From NCBI RefSeq assembly GCF_024139115.2, contig NC_085141.1:165436908-165500907 (forward strand): a DNA stretch of 64,000 nt, in the 5' to 3' direction. Within the stretch, counting starts at the first letter, position 1. Each line of letters starts with the position of its first letter. Positions 34,815 to 57,607 of the stretch are shown here, in pieces. The translations under genes and the position numbers were made by a program. The DNA comes from Armigeres subalbatus. Lineage: Eukaryota > Arthropoda > Insecta > Diptera > Culicidae. A model generated the notes under the pieces. The model made no database searches. It saw only the letters and a program-made list of their open reading frames with translations, and had not been told where the DNA came from.

Positions 34815-35475
34815 ATTACGCTACGACACTCCTGCCTCAGCACGAGCAGATCAATCACACCACTGCCGAAGCAGACCACACGCTACCCTGCCGAAGCAGG
34901 GACACTCCCCATGCACCACATGTGCACAACTGTAGGTGTGTGGGTACAACCCACTGCTACCCTGCCGCCAAAGCAGCTTCTCCAAAGACCATTCGCTCCA
35001 TGTGACCCTTTTTCGGGTGCTCACTCTAACACTCCACTGCCATGCCTCGAGGTGTCGATAGGTACCTCGACTCCTACCTCAGCATGTGCAGTCCATACTC
35101 AGACTTCTGCTGCGCTTCGAGGTGTCAATAGCGGTAACTGCCTGGGCCTACAGATATTACGCTACGACACTCCTGCCTCAGCACGAGCAGATCAATCACA
35201 CCACTGCCGAAGCAGACCACACGCTACCCTGCCGAAGCAGGGACACTCCCCATGCACCACATGTGCACAACTGTAGGTGTGTGGGTACAACCCACTGCTA
35301 CCCTGCCGCCGAAGCAGCTTCTCCAAAGACCATTCGCTCCATGTGACCCTTTTCGGGTGCTCACTCTAACACTCCACTGCAATGCCTCGAGGTGTCGATG
35401 GGTACCTCGACTCCTACCTCAGCATGTGCAGTCCATACTCAGACTTCTGCTGCGCTTCGAGGTGACAATAGCGGC
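34815..35475. repeat. Tandem repeat, two 341-bp units plus partial copies
   Basis: Unit 1 begins ATTACGCTACGACACTCC at 34815 and unit 2 at 35156, nearly identical along their length. Partial diverged units follow at 35476-35580 and 35725-35960. Each unit holds short hairpins such as CCCTGCCGAAGCAGGG. Confidence 0.85.
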
Positions 35476-35588
35476 GACACGCTATGACACTCCTGCCTCA
35501 GCACAACCAGATCACTCACTCCCTGCCGAAGCAGCTCACGCGCTACCCTACCGAAGTAGGGACACTCCCCAACTCACTCTAAAGCCCT

Positions 35589-35717
35589 CAGTACACTGTT
35601 TGTCATGATGACAAATATTTGTCAAGTTTACTCGGATATCTATCAGACTGACCAGAAATCGACATGGATATCAGGCTGACTTGACAAATATTTGTCATTA
35701 TGACAAACAGTGTACTG
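35589..35717. mobile_element. Foldback MITE, 129 bp
   Basis: Left arm CAGTACACTGTTTGTCAT and the reversed right arm CAGTACACTGTTTGTCAT are identical and continue through ATGACAAATATTTGTCAAG with one change. It sits inside the tandem repeats and splits one partial unit. No clear TSD. Confidence 0.75.
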
Positions 35718-36703
35718 ATAGCTTAACACTCCACTGCCATGCCTCGAGCTGTCGATAGCGGTATGTAGGGACCAATCAACGATACTACGCTACGACACTC
35801 TTACCTTAGCATGTGCAGTCCATACTCAGACTTCTGCTGCGCTTCGAGGTGACAATAGCGGTGACGCACTATGACACTCCTGCCTCAGCACAAACAGATC
35901 ACTCACTCCCTGCCGAAGCAGCTCACGCGCTACCCTACCGAAGTAGGGACACTCCACATGCCAATTGGCACTCCCTGGGCTTGTGCTTTTGAAGCGGCAC
36001 ACAGTCGCTTTGATAGAGTCCGCTTACGGGCACTTGTGGTTTTTGGGAGGGATTTTTGCAGAGCCCACTGCTAAATCCCACCACGCCCTAGGCAGTTCTC
36101 CCTGACTCGCAGACAGCTGGGGAGGGGTCGTCAAGCCCTTGGACATGGTCCATGCTGTCCCTGCTGTCCCTGCTGCCCCAAATAATATGAAGTCTGAACT
36201 TTCAGAAGAGTACTTGACATTGTGATTCGGTTTGCCACCTTCTCCCCTACACGCAATTGAAATCAGTGTGAAATTGACTTTAAAAGTTTCATAACTTTTG
36301 ATATAGTTGTCGTAGCAAAGTTTTATATTTATCAAAACGCGTAGTTTTTTAGTGCTCACATTTTTAGTTATATTAAAAATTCTAAATTTAAGGGAGTTTC
36401 CATAAAAAACGCTCATAGCTCCAAAAGTATTCATTGTAGGAAAAAGTTTTTACAGCTAAATGTCATATTTTTGCTAGATCTACAACTTTGCCGAAGAAAC
36501 TTTTTTTTATCACTTTCGTGAAAAAAAAAAAAAAGTTAGATTTTCAACTTTTTCAATAGTAGGTACTACTGAAAAATAAAATCCACTCAAATATGGGCAA
36601 TATTTTTGTTTAATTTTTTTCTCTGAAGACACTATTTAGATCATTTCAGCCGTTTGGGCACAAAACAATTAAGTTCATCAAATCACGGGTTCCGACCATT
36701 GTG

Positions 36704-39626
36704 TTTTTTTTTCAAAATATATTCATATTTTTTTCAATTTCGTAGATCATACAAATCCTTTATATTCCCAGATTCTCTAGACCTTCCAGATGATTCAAAT
36801 GATACAGAAGAAGAAGAATTTTTATCCGTATTCTGACAAATGATCTCAACTTTTGTTGATCTTCAGAATGCCTAGATACGGAGATTGTCTAGATTCTCAA
36901 AACTATCGAAACCTTCTATCTGACACAGACTTTCTAGACATCTTATTTCTCTCGGACTCCACAATATTTCCAGATTTCGCAGATTCATCATGGAATGCGG
37001 GAAGTTTTCCGGGATAAGAATAATGGTATGAAGTCTTCGTTCTTTGATGTCGTCATGACGATTTGATTGCACGACTAAATCGAACGTCGTACGCGTCATT
37101 GACGATCCGTCGAGCAGCAATGAAGACTAGCTTTTCGTGCTGCGACGATGACTATTGTCAGCCCTGGCAATACTACGCTCTTGCTATATGAGTTCCAAAC
37201 TATATGAGTAAAACTATGAGTTCCAATGTTTTCTACCTCTTGATTGTCGAACTAGAGGAAACTCATGCCGCACAAAATACTGGATATGGGGAGGAGATAT
37301 CTGTAGGACTTCTTTCAACATTAATCAATAACACGATAATAGTTTCTTGTATTTTTAAAATTGTGTATTATTATTTCCTATACACAACATTTACATTTAA
37401 CAAAGCATTATATGTTTAATATATATTCATTTTAGTTTTATTATTCAAGGTGTCAATTACTTTCAATTAATTAAATACAATTTAATTCTATTAGTATTTG
37501 CCATTTCATTCCGTTCTCTTTTAATACTTATAAGTAGGGTTTAGTTAGCTGTCTAGTATGTATAATCATTATAAATCTATTGTTAATAAATAATTAATAT
37601 AGCAGAGATTTTTTGTCCATTTTGTATAAGAAGAAATTGGTAACAAAAATAAACTATTTGTTTCAATTTAATAAAACTTTATTGATTTTCTTTAGCGTTC
37701 ATGATGTTTAGTTTATTTTTACTCATTAAATAGCCCGTACATTTCTTGTATTCGTCATCATTCCGCATTATCATGAAGTGAATTAAATCTTGCTATAGAT
37801 GTGTAGTTTTGTGTTGGATTTAGAAGGTAAAGTTTAGTTGATTTTTATTTTATCGTTTCCTACTTAATAGAAGCTTCAATAAGAATAACTAGTTTGTGTT
37901 TGTGGGGATTTTTTCGGTTTTTTATTTCATTAGGCCAAATGCATATACAATGCTATCATAGTTAGAAAATAACTATTCGATTGAAGCCATGCTGGTGGTG
38001 CTTGATAAATTATATTACTTCTTTCAATGTATTAGATGGGCTAAAATATATGTTTTGAAAACTAAATATTTCAATAGTTTTATCCAAGAAAACAAAATCC
38101 CTTTCATATATCAACGAAATCCGCAGTGTCAATCATATTTTCGCCATATCAAACTAAAAAAAATCACCCATGTTGCTCATTTGAAAAACTTATGGAAGTG
38201 AAATGTGTATAATAGGTTGGGTTAGATAGGTTAGTTTATCTTAGAGGAACTCTAGTGAACGGCAAAATAAACGACTATTTACATGACACGAATGCTAGTG
38301 CGTAAATCTCTTGATGTTTCATACATACTTTTGAACAAGCATTTTAAAAATGAAAAGATGTGAAAATAATACTTATAATTCAACGTTGCTTAGAGTTTCG
38401 TCCTAAGTGATTGTGGCGAATAACGAATGCTGAATATGAGCGGAATAATTTGCATTCATCATTGATATACAACGTAGAAGCATTTCTTCGGCTTGACATA
38501 ATGCTAAATGGCGTGTTTCATTATTTTCACATCTCCGCTAATTATGTAATATTTGTTCAATAAAAATATGTCTCCTAAAATGATTATACATTCTAAGATT
38601 AAATGATATGTATTATGAACATTTTCCCTTTTCCACTCTTTTCGCTTGTTGTTTTTTCTCTGATACTTAGCTAAGGTAGCCTTCTTTATTTAGTTGTTGT
38701 CCATTACTTATATATTAAACGGTGTTTATTGACTTATGCTCAACTTACAGTTTAGTTCTTATTTTCTTACTTTTAGCGATCGTTGATTCCGTTGTTTTTA
38801 AAGTGATTTTCTTTTTTCTTTGCATTTTGTCTGATAAATTGATTGGTGAGTGCTATAAATCTGACTCGCGGGTTCTAAAACTACAAAAGAACGAATGGCA
38901 ATATTGTTTACTCATGCTCACGTTTTACTAAATCCTGAAGCTGGCTCTTGATCGCCAGTTAGCCTTCGAGTGCACGGCTCCTAAGAGACATGAATGTGCA
39001 ATTTCTGGTGTAGAATCTGTCTTCTATTGATTCACTACAATGCCAATTACTCAAAACCACTTCTATCAATACTAATTAATGAAGGTTTTTTCTTCTTAAT
39101 TTTGTACTTTTAGCCACCAACGGATATCACCAGAAAATGGCGCATTTGAGTCATTTCGGTTGCGGTTTGTTTGTGTGTCTTTTGCTGAAGCGTAACATCG
39201 ATTGGTCTACAAGCTGGCACGAGAACCAATTGTTTTAATTAGTGGGCTTAATTTGAGTACACCTACGGAGAAACTGAACGAGAATTCCAATTGTTTCGAA
39301 GCGGCGTCAAATATCAGCATTGCACTTCCGACTAACACATTAGTATAATGATTTGTTTCTACTTCTTCAACACACAATCGGCTCACAGATCATTCACAGG
39401 TTTAGTTTATATTGTTCGAAAATTGGTCCTTGCTCATCGAAAGAAGCTCGCTACTATATTTTTTTGGTTTTTGGCGGAAGAATTAAAAGCATGCAAAACA
39501 TTCCGACCCAATATCTTGAGCAGTGAAAGAACAACCTTATTGTCCTTGCTGATTTTCACAGTCACATGGTTCCCGATTCCCGAAGTAGCGTGATTGATTC
39601 CAATCGGGGCAGATCATCGAATGTAC
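36704..39626. other. AT-rich region, no recognised gene
   Basis: About 2.9 kb of AT-rich sequence with T-rich plus strand, many TTTATT words and no credible coding frame. No inverted-repeat elements or SINEs were found apart from the T-run edge at 36704. It resembles 43441-45110 in composition and may be 3' untranslated or intergenic DNA on the ace-1 side. Confidence 0.4.
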
Positions 39627-39843
39627 TTAAGGTGGTTATACAACAAAGCCACAAATCGTCCATCTTGGAAATCACGTGCTTTTTCTAGTGATATTTCAAG
39701 AGAGTACGAATTAAGAGAACCACAACGCCCATGGGGATGAAACATCCGTAGATCGTTTGCTTACTTATGCTGAACAATCGACTTTAATTTCAGCATGTTA
39801 TGAAAATTATTACGCTAGATTTGAACTTTTGATAATAGGAGTA

Positions 39844-41026
39844 CACTCTGAGAAAAATATATACTAAATAGATTAAAAGTCATTCTAATCGGCTATTCGC
39901 CTGGTTGACCCCAGCTTCGTTTAAGTGCCAGTTATACTTGTTTAGTATAACTTTCATGTATATGGAAATAGTATAAAGCGAAAATATTGAAAATAGTATT
40001 AGTTGAGTTTATATAATGTTAGAATTATTCAGTGTTTACAAACGAGAGCAGGAAAATATTTTTGTCAAACTTTTTATTTTATTCATTTCATTTAATTTAA
40101 GCATAATGTAACAAACGATGCTGAGCATTGAGCAGTACTGCCGAAGTCTTTGACTGGTTGCTCTAGTATGTAAATGTCTAAAGTTGCCCCGCGCACGTGG
40201 GACATTGTTTGCGGGTAGGTTACCCGCTTCGCCAAATTCTTCAAACTGATTGGAAAGCGCATCCATCAAGGCATCCATACTTTGTTGCCGGCTCTATCTG
40301 ACGGTCGTCATTTACGCACAACAGATCTGTTATTGCTTGACCTAATTATCCGACTATACAGATCACGTGGTGCAGCTGCCGTACCCAAAATGAGCTGTTG
40401 AGCGATCAAAGTTTGATTCTAGATCACGATACTTGGAATATGCTTACAATCTTATTTGCTTTTATCAGATTTTGTGGGACAACAGCTTGTGCTGCTATTC
40501 GATCCGAACACATTTCCTTTATTCTGGCGTCAGAAAAACTAATTCAAATCTTGCCGATACCTTTTTTGCTAAAGCGGGATGATTGCCGGCATTCCATCTT
40601 TGAAATGCTGGCATTTTTCTTTATCATAAGAGCCACCGGAATCGTATCGGTACTAAAATCAAAACCACATAAGCATTATTTTCATCGGAAAATTAATTCA
40701 AAAACCTACCATCAAACTTTCGTTTCCTACTCCACCATATATTCTTAAATAATTCTGCATATTCTTGAAGATTCCGTACTTGCTGTAGCGTCGAAAAGAC
40801 AGTGATCTGAGCACCTATTTAAAAAAGCACATAGCACAAAAAACGTAACCGCCAGCAAATTTCAGAGCCGCAAATATACTTTTGGAATATAGTTTCGCCA
40901 AATTCTATAATAGATTAAATGGTAATCTTGCATAGAATACTTCTTAAACTAGGCTAAGTATAAGTTTCGTTTATATATAAAAAGATTTGATTCTATACTA
41001 ACAATGGTTTGTTCAATTTCTGAGTG
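39844..41026. mobile_element. Possible TA-flanked element nested in the TTAA element
   Basis: Left end CACTCTGAGAAA and reversed right end CACTCAGAAA are short inverted repeats, each next to TA (39842-39843, 41027-41028). The inverted repeat is only about 10 bp, so the call is tentative. Two AT-rich subregions (39860-40020 and 40900-41010) look alike. Confidence 0.4.
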
Positions 41027-41039
41027 TAGAAAACCGTAT

Positions 41040-41131
41040 GGTGAATTTAAAATTCACCACATGGTTGATTGTATAATCACCTTAAGGTGATTATACAATG
41101 AATCTTGTGGTGAATTTTATATTCACCACAG
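41040..41131. repeat. TTAA-centred palindrome
   Basis: Around TTAA at 41092-41095, CACC precedes and GGTG follows, and the arms mirror each other out through GATTGTATAATCACC / GGTGATTATACAATGAATC to GGTGAATTTTAAATTCACC-like blocks. It looks like two TTAA-element ends meeting head to head at one TTAA. Confidence 0.75.
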
Positions 41132-41794
41132 GTTTTTATACTTCAATAATACATTTTATGGGACAGATGGAAACAGCTGTTTTTCTCGTGTTTATCTACT
41201 TTGACAATTAGTGGGAGCCCGTTTGTTTGGTAATTTCGCGCTGAACATTCCGATGGGTCCCATCATCAATTCTGCCTGTTTTACTTTTCGTCTACCAGTG
41301 TTTTAGAACAAAGTTTTTCATATGATTCTTAAAACGTGTCGTTAGATTATTCATACCATTGCATTCTAAGCATGAAATGCTGAAGAAAACACGAATGAAA
41401 ATTAAAACTTTACAAACATTATTTGGTGTTCGGACCTAACGGAATGTTCACGCAGAATCATACCAAAAAAAAACATTAGAAGTAAATAATCGGGCCACCG
41501 CTAAACGTCTCATAAAAAGCCTTATTTCTAAAAGCCCAAGTCTGGCTTAATAATCTTCGTATAATGCAGAAAGTCGATTGTTCAGCATGATTGAGTAAAT
41601 GATCTACAAATTGTTTAAGCATCATGCGCGTTACGGTTCTCACAGCTCGTGCTCCTGAAAAAGCACTGAGAAAAGCACGTGGTTTTCAAGATGGCCGATT
41701 TCTGGCTTTGTTGTATAATCACCTTAACAAAGCTTTTGAAGTTTTGGAGGTTCCGGAATTCATTTGAAATTAACACGATTTATGAAAATGTGTT

Positions 41795-41913
41795 CATTTT
41801 GGTACCGCTCAAACGTCAAAACCTTCGTCAAGTTAATTTGGTGTACTGCCAAAATGGGACAGTGCACCAAATAAACTTGACGAAGGTTTTGATGTTTGAG
41901 CGGTGCCGAAATG
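41795..41913. repeat. Foldback repeat
   Basis: CATTTTGGTACCGCTCAAAC at the left mirrors GTTTGAGCGGTGCCGAAATG at the right. The arms, about 49 bp, continue through GTCAAAACCTTCGTCAAGTT. Loop about 20 bp. Confidence 0.8.
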
Positions 41914-41924
41914 AAAAAATTTCC

Positions 41925-42659
41925 ATAGACTAACTCAAAATGAACTCCTCCAAGAAATAATGACGTTTGAGCGGGTCGCATAATGAACTTTTGTTCGAGT
42001 GGACGACCCGCTCAAATGTCAAAATCCATCGGGTGAGTGAATTTGATGAACTCTTGCACAGGTCTATACCTTAAGGGCACTCCTCACGGAATCTAATTTT
42101 CAAAGTATTCGCGTTTTCAAGAGCACACCTTTCGATACGGAAGCAGCGCACAACTGTCATTGTTATTTTTTCAGCTTTGCTGCGTCGCAGCATGCGTGAA
42201 AAAATAGAAATGACAGTTGTGCATTACTTTCGTATCGAGTGGTGTGTCCTTGAAAACGTGAGTACTTTGAAATTTGGATTCCGTGAGGAGTGCCCTTAAG
42301 TTCATTTCAAACTAATAAACCCATGGGGCAGTGCATCAAACGAACTTAAAGAAGATTTCAAAGTTTGGAAGGTGGCAAAGTTCATTTAAAATAAACACGA
42401 TGTATGGTATGATCATTATGGCACCGCCTAAAGAACAATAATGAACTCGTGCACAGTCTCATGGGAGAGTGCACCAAATGAACCTAATGAAGCTTTTGGC
42501 GTTTAATAGACCTGTGCAGGAGTTCATGAAATTCACTCACCCGATGGATTTTGACATTTGAGCGGGTCGTCTTCTGGAACAAAAATTCATTTTGCGTTCA
42601 TTATGCGACCCGCTCAAACGTCATAATTTCTTGGGGGAGTTCATTTTGCGTTAGTCTAT
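41925..42659. mobile_element. Large foldback element, 735 bp
   Basis: The outer arms of about 140 bp are inverted copies (ATAGACTAACTCAAAATGAA at left). Within each arm is a smaller hairpin built on GTTTGAGCGGGTCG/CGACCCGCTCAAA. A TTAA MITE (42075-42295) is inserted near the centre. No coding capacity. Confidence 0.75.
42075..42295. mobile_element. TTAA-flanked MITE with long arms, 221 bp
   Basis: TTAA flanks (42071-42074, 42296-42299). The arms start GGGCACTCCTCACGGAATC and extend about 100 bp, through TGACAGTTGTGC-type sequence. piggyBac-type target preference. Confidence 0.85.
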
Positions 42660-43004
42660 AGGTGCCTCACGAAGGTTGTATTGTTGAAGGTTGTATGTAC
42701 TTTCGCAATCAGTTGAGTAGGTGGCGGTAGTGAGTCAACGTATATCAGTTCGAAAGTTCACACATGATTTTCAATTAAATTTGTTCTTGCTCAAATATAT
42801 GTTATCTGTGGTTAGACCGTTCATGTAATGAGCATATGCCACATGCTACCATCTGGGACTCAATCGGGAATCTTCTCAACGTATAGTGCGATGTGATCGA
42901 AAGGCAGAACTTCAAGCAACAGATTTTCAAGAATTTTAGTTAGGCTTTGAACCATTCCAGCGATTCGTTTAACTTTTAGTTTTGTTCGTTGGAATTGTTC
43001 GTCA

Positions 43005-43440
43005 CACGTACACGACAAAATCGATCGAGAACAGATATGGCAGATAATGCACAAATACGGATTTCTGGATGCATTGACACGATTTTTCAAGAAGTCAATG
43101 GATAATCCGTAGCTTGGATTTTAGGGACGCTCTCGAGTCCTTTTGAAGTGAGCACAGGGTTATGACAAAACGATTATTACATCATATTCTCTATTACATA
43201 ACATCGCATAACAAGCCCGCCTGAGTAAACGCGACGTGCGAATTGACACGAGTTGTAGGATTCTCATAAGGTTCGTTCAGCGTCCTTGACGACATTGATA
43301 CTATGACACAACTTTAAAAAGTTTGGATCGACTGGTGGAAAATGGTTTGTGAACCTTCCGTACACTCGTGAGTGGCGACGGGCAGCTATGGATCGATCAG
43401 AAGGATTGCAACTTCTATCCATTGAGGCAACGTGTCCTTA
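43005..43440 (+). pseudogene. RTE relic, short RT and C-terminal pieces
   Basis: At 43009-43072 the plus strand reads YDKIDREQIWQIMHKYGFLD, the RT motif after FKAA. At about 43325-43435 the bases align by eye with the 3' part of RTE elements (the DQVEDDLRTL...GW..AAMDR.EW region). Most of the element between them is missing. It is another dead copy. Confidence 0.65.
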
Positions 43441-45110
43441 GGCTCTTTTATTTTACTTATTTTTAAAGTGTTGTTTATTTTTATTAAAAAAATATGTTTG
43501 AGATAAGAGATTTATAGCTCTTTGACTTCAAATGAAATTTCGAATAAGGACAATGATGATTTGAAATTGGTTTTCAAATTAATTGAAAGAACTGTAAATA
43601 TTGTAAATTATGCACGTGAGAGTCAACTTTCGATGAGCTAAATTTTGATAAATATTCTTTTTGTCTTTACTTTCTTTTAGGGAAATCATCACAATGTTTT
43701 GGGTTTTTTCATACATAGATTCATGTTTTCCTGGGAAGAGTTTCACATTTTAGGATAACTAAAGGCTCTATTCATTTTCGTCGTTAATGGCTCGCTTCTG
43801 TTCTATTTTTTTCTGTCACTCATTTAGATTCTAGTGGTTCATGAGAATGGGTGCAACTAGCAAAGAAATTTTACATCCAAACGTCGCAGCCTAAACACAG
43901 TCGCATTGGTTTTCACTTGTTCTATATATAATTATTTGTGTGTTTCTAGTACTTTCTTTTTTATTTTTTCTATTTTTTTTTTCATTTCTAGTCAGTGGTT
44001 TCTATTTTATACTTAGTCTTAATATTGTGTAGAAGATTTGCAGAATCTTCTGATCCAGCAGCTAGAAGGAATTCAATGAACAGCAGGTTTCCTAATTCGC
44101 TCCACATTTGTTGTCTCGTTTTAGTTTTTTGGGCTTCTTCTCTCGTGCTGCGCCTCTGTCGTTTCTTTTTTAATCATATTAAAATTGGCCACCATAAATT
44201 GTATAGAAATATTTAACTACACTTGGGTGATTTCATTTGTTTTCCACGTTCTGTCAATAGCTTACAACGGAGTTACATTATATAATGATATGTTTTCAGT
44301 TTTTTCTCTTTTTCGATTACTTTGAAGGTGCCATTTCCCAACATGCTCAGCTGCTGCAGGATTAGGTAATCTAACATTAACTATTTTTCCTATTTTCAGT
44401 TTTATTTTCAGTTTTGTAACGGTCAGCTACAATTCCTTTTCCTTGAAGATTGGGTGTTCCTCGTGTGGTTTGTTAATGGCATTAGTGTGTGTTAGTGTGT
44501 ATCTTAATAAGTAAATTTGTTCAAATTTTGATAAAGAAACAGTTGATTGTTAGAATCAGATGCTTGGGTTTATTGTATCATTACACTTTTGCCATTTGTT
44601 TTCCTTTTCTCGAGTTTATAGAGAGAGATTTCGCTAGTTCCTTGAATTATTTCACATTGTATCTCAAAATAACCATATCCGATTTAATGTCTAGTTGTCT
44701 CTAGCAGCTGTTGTATTAATTAGTTTTGTCTTTATATAAAAATTCTTGCTATTTGAACTTAAGTAACGTTTACTGGTGTAGTTAAAGCGAAATATTCATC
44801 ACAATTTATAACAGGAAATACTTTGTTTTATTGTATGAGTAGTAAAATATCAATGATATCACCTCTGTTTTACATAACGTTGTAGGGAAATAATAAAACA
44901 CAATTGTACAATTAGTTCACCGTGAAGTGCGATGTTCACTTAGGATCGATAAGTTTTGGACAAATTTAATAAAATCTAGCTTTATTGTTCCATTTTCATT
45001 TTTATTATTTAATAGTATTGGTATTAATAGTAGTATTGATGTTAGTTTGCAACCATCATTCAGTTTTTTCCTAACCGACCTATGTAAAAAGCCTAACAAA
45101 CTTAAAAAAT
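43441..45110 (-). other. AT-rich DNA after the ace-1 stop, possible 3' UTR
   Basis: Directly downstream of the ace-1 stop (minus strand). It is A-rich on the minus strand, without TEs or credible frames. Several AATAAA signals occur on the minus strand, one at 44981-44986, 125 nt past the stop. How much is transcribed cannot be told from sequence. Confidence 0.45.
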
Positions 45111-55946
<10,836 letters not shown>

Positions 55947-57607
55947 CTGAAAAATTGAACCACAATACACTTATTTAAGAAAACAACAACCAACAAGGAA
56001 TCGATCAAAAATGCATTCAGATGGAGCTCTCTATCGTTAGATTCGGTTTTAAAGCAGGCCAGCGCACTTGGAAAGCTAGAGGGCATCTGTAGGGGTTATT
56101 TGATGTATTTGTTACGAGTTATTATCAAAAATTATCTCAAAACATTGAATGTAGTGAACATAAAATATAAATATTACGGTGAAAATAATCGTCTGCTATG
56201 TCTGGTTTGTAATGGTATGTATGTTGTGTATGTTTGAGTTAATTTGCTTAGTGCTGATTGCTGGAAATGCTGATTGATTGCGATTACCGTGATGCAGATT
56301 TTAATGATAATGTCGTTCGTTAAGTATATGTATGTATAGCAGGGCTGGTAGCGATGAATGACGTTCAAAATAGTGACTTTAGTGATCAACGATGACGAAA
56401 AAGTGACCAAATAGTGACTTTCAATTGCAGAAAAAGTGATCAAATAGTGACTTTTGTAAAAAGTTTTGAACCGGTATAGAACTACAAGTTGTATTAGCAT
56501 TGTTAGGCATAAGGGAGAGGATGGAAGAAAGAGGCCAGTGACTGCGACACTCTCATAAGTACCATGGAGTTGGATATTGAGGATGGTATTCGTTGGATCA
56601 GTCAGAAGCTAGCAATGTGACCATGGTACATAATATTTAGTAACACACCATGCGAAGGAAACTACCCGGCATCAGAGGAACTGATAGTGAGTTACAAGTT
56701 GCGTCTCGAAATTATGTTGATAATTACAACATTTGTTGTTAAATATGAGCTCGAAGTTTTCTGTATAACAGCCAAAGAATGATAGAAAATGATCTAATTG
56801 ATACCTATATGCTGAAATATTTGAACTCACAAAGCTTATAAATCTTGGGTAGGACCATTTGTTTGATAAATATAAAGTAATCAAAATGATGAAAAAATTT
56901 ATAAAATACGATATTACCTGTTATTAAACTATGGTTTAATAACAAATTGAAATGTAGTTTTCAGATTTTGAACTCGACGTGACATTCCGGTGAAAATTTT
57001 GAAAATTCAATAAAACGATGGTCTCTTATTAGAAATCCAGAAGTTCTAATAAACTTTAATTTCTAAATGGCAGACTTTAGTATTAAAGTTAATTTGAAAT
57101 GGGTGGCCAAATAATTTCGAGTTAAAAAATCTTTTAAATCTAATTATTTTTTTGTTTGATTTTAGATTTTAAAAAGCCGACCAATTCATTCACCTCCACA
57201 CTAGTTTTTCGGTATCTATTCTTTTTTCTTTATAAACAGATTTTTTTTTATATAAAAATATGATATTTCCGAAATAATTTCAACCAAAAAGTTTAGAATT
57301 TATTTGCTTGTGCCAGAATTACTTCTGACATAACTTGCCCTAAAGTTTTTTTTCGAGACCATCATAATGTACTTTCTGTCATCGACACCCTTAGCGCTCA
57401 TTATTCTCCCTGACGTTGAGAAATATCAAACATCATTATCATGTGATGAGACTGAGGCTGTACACTATCTTTGTCACCGGAGGGTATTAACGCTCACCAA
57501 CATACGTGGTTCTGGTTCCAATACTCCTCAATTCTGTACTCTTAACTTAGGGTCTGTCTCATTTGAAAAATAAAACATAAATAAAACTTAAAAGTGACAT
57601 TTCAATA

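Larger units (their letters stand above)
34488..36181 (-). mobile_element. Poly-A retroposon insertion, 1.7 kb
   Basis: A 14-bp TSD, ATAATATGAAGTCT, flanks it (34474-34487 and 36182-36195). The left end is a run of about 22 T, so the inserted RNA had a poly-A tail and the element is on the minus strand. The interior is less AT-rich than its surroundings and carries 341-bp tandem repeats. The start (near 36181, minus strand) reads GGGGCAGCAGGGACAGCAGG. No protein is recognised in any frame; long plus-strand frames such as 34911-35276 follow the repeat, not a gene. It could be the 5' untranslated part of a LINE joined to its tail, or an unnamed retroposon. Confidence 0.75.
34423..36703 (-). repeat. 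Dispersed repeat, copy B, split by a retroposon
   Basis: On the minus strand it starts CACAATGGTCGG (36703), parallels copy A in inverted orientation, passes GGGGAGAAGGTGGCAAACCG, is interrupted by the 34488-36181 insertion, and ends GTGAGTGCCAATTGATGATG with an (ATG)n tail. A 3' microsatellite tail suggests a SINE or truncated LINE of the CR1/L2 kind. Confidence 0.6.
39631..41723. mobile_element. TTAA-flanked inverted-repeat element, 2.1 kb
   Basis: TTAA flanks both ends (39627-39630, 41724-41727). Left end GGTGGTTATACAACAAAGCC and reversed right end GGTGATTATACAACAAAGCC begin an inverted repeat of some 60 bp, through CCATCTTG and CACGTGCTTTT. TTAA targets point to a piggyBac-type non-autonomous element. 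No transposase is recognised; the frame at 40398-40748 has no known domain. It contains a nested TA-flanked element and a TTAA-centred palindrome. Confidence 0.75.

Noticed and set aside
34519..36074. Overlapping plus-strand frames of 100-140 codons in the tandem repeats
   Set aside because: The frames repeat with the 341-bp unit, lie in several frames and show no domain. The element itself is on the minus strand.
40398..40748. Transposase of the TTAA element
   Set aside because: The frame has no piggyBac or other transposase motif in either orientation that I can recognise.
43212..43232. Second copy of the Harbinger-like MITE (GTAAACGCGACG word)
   Set aside because: Only about 12 bases match the MITE arm and no inverted partner is nearby.
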